64,000 nt of DNA, from contig JAYWGN010000034.1 of the NCBI GenBank assembly GCA_043778255.1, positions 33,296-97,295 of the forward strand, read 5' to 3'. This stretch comes from JAYWGN01 sp043778255. GTDB lineage: Bacteria > Bacteroidota > Bacteroidia > Chitinophagales > Chitinophagaceae. The translations under genes and the position numbers were made by a program. Below are positions 16,840-23,905 of this stretch, in pieces. Numbering within the stretch: position 1 is the first letter of the stretch; every line of letters begins with the position of its first letter. The notes beneath the pieces are model-generated. The model saw only the letters and a list, made by a program, of their open reading frames with translations, was not told where the DNA came from and made no database searches.

Positions 16840-17370
16840 TTATTGCACACTAAATGCCCAGCCTTTATCCGTCGATTTTTTGGATAAGGCTTGCCTCAAT
16901 ACCCAATACCAAAACTCAAAAAAAGAAACAACTAGCCCAATAACTGCCGCAAAAAAAGCCACAACAATTAACACTGTTGGGTTAGCCATTAGTAATATAA
17001 TAGCTGCTACACTAAGTCCAAAAAACCCAAAGGCTTTTACCTTACTTATTTTACGTTTACGTTGTAAGGTGCTTACACTTACAATACTGGCAATAGGTAT
17101 GCTTACTATATTTGTTTTTTGTTTGCCTACGCCACTTACGGTAATAGTTTGTTTATCTATTTGGGTTAGGTAGCCTTTTATTTTTTGAGGCTCACCAGTA
17201 GGGCTTTCGTAAGTAACCGCTACTGCTGCACCACGCCTATACACTTTTGTTTTGCTGTGTTTGCTGGCTACTAACTTAGGGTATGTTTTGGTGGGTGTGG
17301 GCAGTATAGCTGCATTGGTATTGCTCCACCATACTAAGCATACCAGCCACATTATTATTTTTATTTGCAT
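16840..17370 (-). CDS. Membrane protein of unknown function with signal peptide
   Basis: A 176-residue protein starting at ATG 17370 (a TTG six bases upstream is possible). It has a signal peptide (MQIKIIMWLVCLVWWSNTNA), a small domain at about residues 35-105 with a KVYRRGAAVAVTYESP / GYLTQIDKQTITVSG pattern that looks like a short beta-barrel, and two membrane helices at about 115-155. Many Bacteroidota encode similar proteins with an LSm-like strand pattern before two helices, without known role. It stands alone between the T9SS gene and the restriction island. Confidence 0.55.
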   Translation of the reverse strand: MQIKIIMWLVCLVWWSNTNAAILPTPTKTYPKLVASKHSKTKVYRRGAAVAVTYESPTGEPQKIKGYLTQIDKQTITVSGVGKQKTNIVSIPIASIVSVSTLQRKRKISKVKAFGFFGLSVAAIILLMANPTVLIVVAFFAAVIGLVVSFFEFWYWVLRQALSKKSTDKGWAFSVQ

Positions 17371-17376
17371 AGCCAA

Positions 17377-17597
17377 AACTAGCCCAACGCTTTATAATAA
17401 TTTGTTACAAGTATTGTAATTAGGTGTTAAAAAAATAATTCCATTAACTAGCTTTTAGCTATTATTAAAACGAAAAAAAATTTCTATTCATAAATGCCTA
17501 CAACATCTTTTTTTATAAAATCGAAGATTCTAACATGACAAAAATTTTGAAATTTTAAATTTAAGTATACAATTCCATGAATTGTTTTTTAAGCCTA
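17377..17597. other. AT-rich spacer beside the restriction island
   Basis: This stretch holds no gene or clear terminator. It marks the change from native codon use (many ATA isoleucine codons) to the composition of the restriction-modification genes. Confidence 0.4.
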
Positions 17598-18959
17598 TTA
17601 TAAATAAGCGAGTGCTAATTGTTCATATCTGTTTGGTCTAAGAGAGTTTTCAATTAATTCAATTTCAAAATCATTCAAATTAAAGTGTTTGTAAATTGAT
17701 TCATCGGTAGGTTCAATATCTTGCGGCAAAAGAGGCAGACATTTCATTACCATAGGGACATTAAAATTACTCCAACGAGTTATATTTGCTATAAAACGGT
17801 ATAGTTTTTTTGACAAAATGTACTTTACTTTTTCAGCACTTTCAAAATTTTCAAATATAATGTAGCCTAAACCTTGAGTGTTGCCACAAGTATCTATTAT
17901 TAAATTTTCATAGTATGTTGTTAGAGGTATGAATAGTTTAATTTTATCTTGATTTTTATGTGGTTTATTACTCCAAACAATTTGTGTTGGGGTATGTAAA
18001 GTTTTATATACGTGCTGCTTAGATTCTGAATCCGCTAGGTATTCTTTTTTAGTAAATCTATGCAAATCACTATCGTATTGTACCGCATACTTCAAATTTG
18101 AAGAAAAAACAGTTTTTTCAAAAATTGTAAATGCTTCCTTAATTGGAATTTGAGGTATAAATTTTATATTTTTATTTAACCTGTAATCACTAATTCCTTG
18201 TAAATTTTTAATAAAAGTTCCACCTTTAAATTCATACAAGAAAGTTGTTTTTTTATATGTTTTTGTTTTCTCAATCAAATAATAACTAAATTGGCTACCC
18301 ACACCTTTAAAATATTTTGAACATTCGCCAATATTTACAAAATGCAATTGATAGCTTAAAAAGATATTTTGTAATACCTTGCTAGATGGGCTCATCCAAG
18401 CTTGTGGTGTAACATAAAGTAAATAACCATAGGGGTTTAATATTTTAAAACCCAATTCAATAAAAGTAGTCCATAAGTTATGATTTTTTGCTTTCCTTAT
18501 ATTATTTGTCAACATATCTTGATAAGGAGGATTTCCTAAAACAATATCAAACTCATATACTTTAAAATCATACATATTTAAGCCACAGAAATCACCACAG
18601 AAAAGATTTAGTTTATAATCGTTTTCGGGGTTGAAAATTTGGTTAATTATGGCTACATTTTTTTCTTGTATTTCTACAAAGTAAAGCATGGTTTCAATTA
18701 TGTGTTTAGCTCTATTTTTTTCATTGGGAATTAAATCTTCTAATCCTTCCATTAATCTTTTAAATACTAAGGCGTGAAAATTACCTACACCTGCTGCTGG
18801 GTCTAACCACTTTTTATTACCATCTTTCCAAATTCCTTTCGGCAATAAATCAAGCATTTCTTCAATTAATAATTGAGGTGTAAATACTTCTCCAAAAGAA
18901 TTTTTAGAAGTAACGTTAGTTATGCTGTTTTTATTTAATGTTTTAAAATCTATATTCAT
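17598..18959 (-). CDS. Type II N6-adenine DNA methyltransferase
   Basis: A 453-residue gamma-type adenine methyltransferase of a restriction-modification system. Motif I (AdoMet binding) is LDPAAGVGNF at about residues 52-61, and the catalytic motif IV is DIVLGNPPYQD, with NPPY at 143-146. The region before motif I (GEVFTPQLLIEEMLDLLP) is the usual FTP motif of this class, and the C-terminal half (about residues 240-453) would recognise the target. Its start overlaps the end of the HNH endonuclease gene by 4 bases. Codon use differs from the native genes, consistent with transfer. Confidence 0.9.
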   Translation of the reverse strand: MNIDFKTLNKNSITNVTSKNSFGEVFTPQLLIEEMLDLLPKGIWKDGNKKWLDPAAGVGNFHALVFKRLMEGLEDLIPNEKNRAKHIIETMLYFVEIQEKNVAIINQIFNPENDYKLNLFCGDFCGLNMYDFKVYEFDIVLGNPPYQDMLTNNIRKAKNHNLWTTFIELGFKILNPYGYLLYVTPQAWMSPSSKVLQNIFLSYQLHFVNIGECSKYFKGVGSQFSYYLIEKTKTYKKTTFLYEFKGGTFIKNLQGISDYRLNKNIKFIPQIPIKEAFTIFEKTVFSSNLKYAVQYDSDLHRFTKKEYLADSESKQHVYKTLHTPTQIVWSNKPHKNQDKIKLFIPLTTYYENLIIDTCGNTQGLGYIIFENFESAEKVKYILSKKLYRFIANITRWSNFNVPMVMKCLPLLPQDIEPTDESIYKHFNLNDFEIELIENSLRPNRYEQLALAYL

Positions 18960-20107
18960 TTTTTAGTAAAATGCTTTTTTATTATTCTTATAATTTGGCT
19001 TTCTTTATAATAAGGATAAACACTTGCTATAAATTTTATTTTTTTAGCATTGCTCAAATTTATAGTATTTTCAATCAAGTTGTGTACAGACTTATTAAGA
19101 TATTGCCAAACTATTTCTTTTGGCTCATTTATACTTTCAAGAAATATTTTATGGTGCCAGTGAGACAAAAGACTAATATCAGTTTTTAATAGCTTAAAAG
19201 CCTCATCAGTTAATTTATCTTTTTTATAAATATTCTCTTTGCCATCTAAAGCAACCAAATTTTTTGAGTCATGTATTCCTCCTAGAGCTAACGGAATTAA
19301 ATGGTCTGCATGTATATTTTTATTTGCATTTCCAAGTAATTTCATTGTTCTATTAGCTTCGGTATATTCTCCGTCAGCCAAATATCTTTCGCCACGTAAA
19401 GTGGAACTTCTTTGTCCCTTTGCTTTTGTATTATGCACATTTACTCTATATGGAGTTATTTTTCCAAGTGCATCATATAATTCTCTTTTTTTGGATACGT
19501 TAAATCCAAATTCTTCTACGGGATACAATTTTCCATCTTTTGAATCTTTAACCAAATGCCCTACCGTCCAAATAGCTTGAGTTGCTCTCATGTTTTCCAA
19601 AATCTCTTTTGTGAAATAAGATTGTAATAATTTGTTGAATTTTATTTTATCAATATTTGATAAGTCCACATCATAATATCCTGTAACATTAGTTTTCAAT
19701 TTTTCATCTAACTTGGTTAGTAATTTCAGTCTAAATATATTCTCCGTATCAAAATTTTGCAGTTGTTCGGTGTATGTTTTTAAAATTATATTTTTAATAC
19801 TATCAATAAGTACGCTATACCTTTCATCAAAATTCTCTAAAATGTTTATTGCAGTTTTAAGATCAACAGTAGCAAGTAATTGTAATCTCTTTAAAGTATG
19901 GCTAAAGCTATCAATTAAAGTTTTCCCATCTGCACACATACCTTGAACTCCTGCTTTAGTATGCCTTTTAAATTTTGTAAGTGTTACTTTAGTTCCCATA
20001 CCATTATTTCTATGTAAAGGGCATTTGCAAAGTTTAAATTTACCTTTTGAATTTAGTGCATGGGATAACGATTCATTTGACTTACGATTGTGACTTCCTC
20101 CAGGCAT
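18956..20107 (-). CDS. HNH-family type II restriction endonuclease
   Basis: A 383-residue nuclease. The HNH site is at residues 264-300: NIHADHLIPLALGGIHD with His266, Asp268 and His269, then SKNLVALDGKENIYKKDKL with Asn283 and the closing helix. The N-terminus has a CKCPLHRNN cluster (about residues 27-35) that might bind zinc with a later cysteine (Cys58). Its place between a controller gene and a methyltransferase, with a 4-base overlap to the latter, identifies it as the restriction subunit. The recognition sequence cannot be told from sequence alone. Confidence 0.85.
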   Translation of the reverse strand: MPGGSHNRKSNESLSHALNSKGKFKLCKCPLHRNNGMGTKVTLTKFKRHTKAGVQGMCADGKTLIDSFSHTLKRLQLLATVDLKTAINILENFDERYSVLIDSIKNIILKTYTEQLQNFDTENIFRLKLLTKLDEKLKTNVTGYYDVDLSNIDKIKFNKLLQSYFTKEILENMRATQAIWTVGHLVKDSKDGKLYPVEEFGFNVSKKRELYDALGKITPYRVNVHNTKAKGQRSSTLRGERYLADGEYTEANRTMKLLGNANKNIHADHLIPLALGGIHDSKNLVALDGKENIYKKDKLTDEAFKLLKTDISLLSHWHHKIFLESINEPKEIVWQYLNKSVHNLIENTINLSNAKKIKFIASVYPYYKESQIIRIIKKHFTKK

Positions 20108-20108
20108 A

Positions 20109-20315
20109 TTAAAATTTTAAAAGTTGATGTATTTCAATGTTGAAAGCATTAGCTAATTTTTCAACTATTGCTATGGAAACATTTCTTTCTCCTTTTTCTA
20201 TACTTGGAATGTAAGTTCTATCAATGTCAGCATTTAGTGCTAATTTCTCTTGCGACCATGACCTTTCTAACCTTAATGCTTTTACTTTTATGCCTAATTT
20301 TAATTTAATATCCAT
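20109..20315 (-). CDS. Restriction-modification controller protein (XRE-type HTH)
   Basis: A 68-residue single-domain Cro/C1-type repressor-activator: LGIKVKALRLERSWSQEKLALNADIDRTYIPSIEKGERNVS contains the helix-turn-helix, followed by two further helices. Size and position directly before the restriction gene (1-base gap) match C proteins, which delay expression of the nuclease until the DNA is methylated. The ATG at 20315 is preferred to the TTG at 20321. A symmetric operator lies 16 bases upstream. Confidence 0.85.
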   Translation of the reverse strand: MDIKLKLGIKVKALRLERSWSQEKLALNADIDRTYIPSIEKGERNVSIAIVEKLANAFNIEIHQLLKF

Positions 20316-20330
20316 ATACAAATATTAAAA

Positions 20331-20367
20331 ATTGTAGATAGTTGTACAACGGACAATTGGCTACAAT
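20331..20367 (-). promoter_or_regulatory. Candidate C-box operator of the restriction-modification system
   Basis: The block has an outer inverted repeat ATTGTAG (20331-20337) / CTACAAT (20361-20367) enclosing the perfect 10-bp palindrome GTTGTACAAC (20341-20350) and a CAATT half-site. It ends 16 bases before the controller start, which fits autoregulation by the C protein. Confidence 0.65.
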
Positions 20368-20537
20368 TTGATAAAATAGGAATTGTTTTGTAGGCTAATT
20401 TTTTAGGTTTACTATAGCTTAATATTTGACTTGAAACACAGCTAATAGCTACAACGTAAGTATATTAGGTAAAAAAAAGAGGAGCAATCTCCCCCTTATC
20501 AAATTCACTTCACCATCAACCTTTAAAAGCTAACACC

Positions 20538-21572
20538 TCACCCATCTTCCCACACCTTAGTACCCTCACTACAGTTGGCACATATATCTATATTGTGGCG
20601 GCCTTTTTTAAGTTCGTTTCTAAAGTGTTGGTAGTTATCGTTATGCCATATACTTTTAAAGCTTTGCATTTGTAAGTTACCTAGTTGGTGGGTGGCATCT
20701 TTATCAAAGCAGCAAGGCACTACTAGGCCGTCCCAAGTTATAACCGGAGCATGGTGTAAGCGCCAACAATTGTTTTTGAGTGCCCCCTTAAATTCCATAG
20801 TACCGTTAGCACTTTTGCGGTAGCGGCTGTATTTTTTGTTAGTAGGTATTAGTTGGTTAGGGTCGTTCTCAAAGTCATATACTTGTGCCGTTTTAAACCG
20901 TACTTGATCTACCCCAATATCGGCAGCTAGTTTTTTTACCTCATCCATTTGGTGTTCGTTGTGCCGCACCACCAAAAACTGGAATATTATAAACGGTGTT
21001 TTACTTTTCAACTCTTTTTTCCAACGTACTATATTGGTAGCACCCTCCAATACTTTGGCTAGTTTGCCCCCTACTCGGTACTGTTCATATACGGCTTGTG
21101 TAGTACCATCAATGCTTATAATGAGCCTATCCAAGCCACTTTCCACAGTTCGCTTTGCATTGGCATCGGTTAGGTAGTGTGCATTGGTACTGGTGGCGGT
21201 ATATACTTTTTTTTGGTGGGCGTATTGTACCATATCCAAAAAACTAGGGTTAAGGTAAGGCTCACCCTGAAAGTAAAATATAAGGTAGGCAATATCCTTT
21301 GCTACATCGTCAATAGTGGCTTTAAAAAAATCATTTTCCAACATACCCGTAGGCCTAGTAAATGCCCTTAGGCCACTTGGGCACTCGGGGCAGCGGAGGT
21401 TGCAACTAGTAGTAGGTTCAAAAGCTACCGATATAGGTAAACCCCACTGTATGGGCGTTTTGCGCCATTTGCTAAAGTAATAACTGCTATATACTTTTAG
21501 TGCATTTATGCAACGCCTTATACTTAACTTTGTTATAAAATTAACCGAATCATTATAATTAAATTGTGGCAT
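20538..21572 (-). CDS. Radical SAM/SPASM domain protein
   Basis: A 344-residue radical S-adenosylmethionine enzyme. The 4Fe-4S site that cleaves SAM is CNLRCPEC (Cys57, Cys61, Cys64) near the start of the barrel, followed by FYFQGEPYLNPSF and IISIDGTTQAVYEQYRVGG. The C-terminal SPASM region has cysteines in NNCWRLHHAP, VVPCCFDKDATHQLGNL and ICANCSEG, which bind auxiliary clusters. Such proteins modify peptides or act in cell-envelope or cofactor synthesis; no substrate gene is adjacent, so its role is open. A TAnnTTTG element (TACCTTTG, complement of 21578-21585) ends just before the ATG, which suggests a very short or absent leader. Confidence 0.9.
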   Translation of the reverse strand: MPQFNYNDSVNFITKLSIRRCINALKVYSSYYFSKWRKTPIQWGLPISVAFEPTTSCNLRCPECPSGLRAFTRPTGMLENDFFKATIDDVAKDIAYLIFYFQGEPYLNPSFLDMVQYAHQKKVYTATSTNAHYLTDANAKRTVESGLDRLIISIDGTTQAVYEQYRVGGKLAKVLEGATNIVRWKKELKSKTPFIIFQFLVVRHNEHQMDEVKKLAADIGVDQVRFKTAQVYDFENDPNQLIPTNKKYSRYRKSANGTMEFKGALKNNCWRLHHAPVITWDGLVVPCCFDKDATHQLGNLQMQSFKSIWHNDNYQHFRNELKKGRHNIDICANCSEGTKVWEDG

Positions 21573-21743
21573 TGTAGCAAAGGTATTTTAAATTATAAAA
21601 ATAAGTAACATTCATTTTGCCTTTGGCAAACTAAAAAACTAAATTAAACGTTATAAAAGTAACCTTTGTTACTACCAATTGTATTAAACCAGCCTTTGGC
21701 TAAAATGCTTTTGCTTTTATGTATTTTATTAAAAAAAATAGTT

Positions 21744-23699
21744 ATGAATAAAATTATTACCCTTTTGGTTTGTATGTTTCCTTATTTTGGCGTAAGCCAA
21801 AATGCTACTGCCGTACTACTACAAATGAAAAGCCATGCCCTACATGAAAAAACTGCAGCAGCAAGGCTATTAGGTGCTGAGCAAAATACACTTAAGCAAA
21901 GTGGCAGCAGCAACAATTACGATGTAAAATATTATAATTGTACTTGGGAAATAGACCCTGCCATTAACTACATAAAAGGTAAAATATTGATACGTTACGC
22001 CGTTACCAAAAACACCAATACCATAACCCTCGACCTCAGCAAAGCCCTTACAGTAGACAGTGTGGTGTACAATGCAGTAAAAATTGCATTTACCCACACT
22101 ACAAACAATACCCTTACAATTACTTACCCTACTATACAATTAACTAGTGCTATGGAGGCGGTAACTATATATTACAAAGGTGCACCAGTAAGCAGTGGTA
22201 TAGGCAGCTTTAGTACCGATGTACATAGTGGCATACCCGTAATGTGGACACTAAGCGAACCCTACGGCTCAAGAGATTGGTGGCCCTGTAAAGATATATT
22301 GAACGATAAAGCCGACTCAGTAGATATTACCCTTATATGCCCAGCAGCCTACCGCAATAGTAGCATTGGCACTATTACTAGCGATGCTATAGTTGGCACC
22401 AAACGTATTACACAATTTAAGCACCGCTACCCCATTACAAGCTACTTGGTGGCGTTTGCTTGTACTAATTATGTGGTAAGTTCGCAACCCTACACTTACG
22501 GTGGTGTTACTATGCCGTTAGAAACTTGGGCTTACCCCGAGTCAGTTGGTTTTTTTGCAGGTGAGCAATATGGTGTTACCAAAGCATTAGATTGGTTTGG
22601 CGAACACTTTGGTCCATACCCATTTATGAAAGAAAAATATGCCCAAACCCAATTTAACTTTGGTGGTGGGCAGGAGCATCAAACTAACTCATTTGTACTT
22701 GGGCCATACCATTTGTTACAAGCACATGAGTTGGCACACCAATGGTTTGGCGATAAAACAACCTGCGGCAGTTGGCAAGATATATGGGTGAACGAGGGCT
22801 TTGCATCGTTTAGCCATTGGTTTTATTTTGAAACACACGATGTGCCTACTTACTACGGTATTCGTAATGAGTACCACGGCGATGTAACGAGTGATAGTAC
22901 AGGCAGTGTGTATGTACCCGATACTACCAATGTTGATCGTATATTCGACTACCGCCTTAGCTACCTCAAAGGGGCCTATGTGCTGCACATGCTACGGGGT
23001 ATGTTGGGCGATGCTATGTTTTTTACCTGTATCAAAAACTATGGTAACGATGCTGCTACTAAGTTTGGCTATGCCAAAACGGGTGATGTGCAAAGAGTAT
23101 TTGAACAAACAAGTGGCAAAAACTTGAACGAATTTTTTAAAGATTGGATATATGGCGAAGGCTATCCTATATACAATGTACAGTGGTACAATAATAAAAA
23201 TGGGTACTTAAACATTAAGGTTAACCAAAGCCAAAGCCATCCATCTGTATCGTTTTACGAAATGCCATTGAGGGTAAAGTTTAAAAATGCAACACAGGAT
23301 AGTACCATAGTATTAGATGTGCAACAGAATGGGCAATTGTTTGCTACCAAGCTTAACTTTGTACCCGATACAGTACTAATAGACCCCGAGTATTGGTTGC
23401 TAAGCAAAGGTAATACCCAACAAAAACTAACCGTACCCACAGCAAACGATTATATACAAATAACACCCAACCCTGCAGGTAGTAGCAACTGGACTATAAC
23501 CATAAAAAACCCGAGCCAAGCTAATTATAGCTATACACTTATTAATAACTTAGGGCAAACGCTTTACCAAAGTAGCCTAACCACTAACGGTGGCGATGTA
23601 AGTAAGCAAATACCTAATACACAATTGCCTAATGGCACTTATACCATTGTAATATACCAAAACAAACAAAGGGTACTGGCTCAAAAAATTGTAAAATAA
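21744..23699 (+). CDS. M1-family zinc metallopeptidase with T9SS type A sorting domain
   Basis: A 651-residue secreted aminopeptidase N-like enzyme. The ATG at 21744 opens a signal peptide (MNKIITLLVCMFPYFGVSQ); an earlier in-frame ATG at 21666 would bury it. The N-terminal beta domain is at about residues 40-230, and the catalytic zinc site is HELAH (His328, Glu329, His332) with Glu351 in the following NEGF. The exopeptidase loop reads GGGQEH rather than GAMEN, so substrate specificity may differ. The last 80 residues (ITPNPAGSSNW, YTLINNLGQTLYQ, LPNGTYTIVI) form a T9SS type A tail, so the enzyme is exported to the surface or medium. Confidence 0.92.
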   Translation: MNKIITLLVCMFPYFGVSQNATAVLLQMKSHALHEKTAAARLLGAEQNTLKQSGSSNNYDVKYYNCTWEIDPAINYIKGKILIRYAVTKNTNTITLDLSKALTVDSVVYNAVKIAFTHTTNNTLTITYPTIQLTSAMEAVTIYYKGAPVSSGIGSFSTDVHSGIPVMWTLSEPYGSRDWWPCKDILNDKADSVDITLICPAAYRNSSIGTITSDAIVGTKRITQFKHRYPITSYLVAFACTNYVVSSQPYTYGGVTMPLETWAYPESVGFFAGEQYGVTKALDWFGEHFGPYPFMKEKYAQTQFNFGGGQEHQTNSFVLGPYHLLQAHELAHQWFGDKTTCGSWQDIWVNEGFASFSHWFYFETHDVPTYYGIRNEYHGDVTSDSTGSVYVPDTTNVDRIFDYRLSYLKGAYVLHMLRGMLGDAMFFTCIKNYGNDAATKFGYAKTGDVQRVFEQTSGKNLNEFFKDWIYGEGYPIYNVQWYNNKNGYLNIKVNQSQSHPSVSFYEMPLRVKFKNATQDSTIVLDVQQNGQLFATKLNFVPDTVLIDPEYWLLSKGNTQQKLTVPTANDYIQITPNPAGSSNWTITIKNPSQANYSYTLINNLGQTLYQSSLTTNGGDVSKQIPNTQLPNGTYTIVIYQNKQRVLAQKIVK

Positions 23700-23790
23700 A
23701 AGGGTATTGGTTATGTTACAATATCAGTTTATTAAGTACATGCTGCATAAAGTTTTTATTATTGTATTGAGATAAATGAAACACCCCAAT

Positions 23791-23855
23791 GTTACCAAAT
23801 CGTTAACAAATATCAGTGATTTAACTAATAAGAGTTAATACTAAGTTAACTCCAA
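23791..23855 (+). promoter_or_regulatory. Two pairs of 11-bp direct repeats (GTTAA type), candidate PhoB-like boxes
   Basis: GTTACC at 23791 and GTTAAC at 23802 are 11 bp apart; GTTAAT at 23834 and GTTAAC at 23845 are again 11 bp apart. Direct repeats at 11-bp spacing are how OmpR/PhoB-type regulators bind. The second pair ends 2 bp before the -33 box of the TonB-receptor promoter, the usual place for such an activator. The regulator encoded at 29906-30580 is the obvious candidate. Confidence 0.55.
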
Positions 23856-23857
23856 TA

Positions 23858-23890
23858 TTTTGCCCTAGCAAAAGGGTAATTATAGCTTTG
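23858..23890 (+). promoter_or_regulatory. Promoter of the TonB-dependent receptor (TTTG-N21-TAGCTTTG)
   Basis: A TTTG at 23858-23861 and TAGCTTTG at 23883-23890 fit the -33/-7 consensus of Bacteroidota with a 21-bp spacer. Transcription would begin near 23897, which rules out the TTG at 23888 and supports the GTG start at 23906. Confidence 0.65.
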
Positions 23891-23905
23891 CACAAAATTA
23901 CACAA

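Noticed and set aside
23888..23905. TTG start of the TonB-dependent receptor
   Set aside because: The codon is part of the -7 element TAGCTTTG; the GTG at 23906 begins the signal peptide and lies downstream of the likely transcription start.
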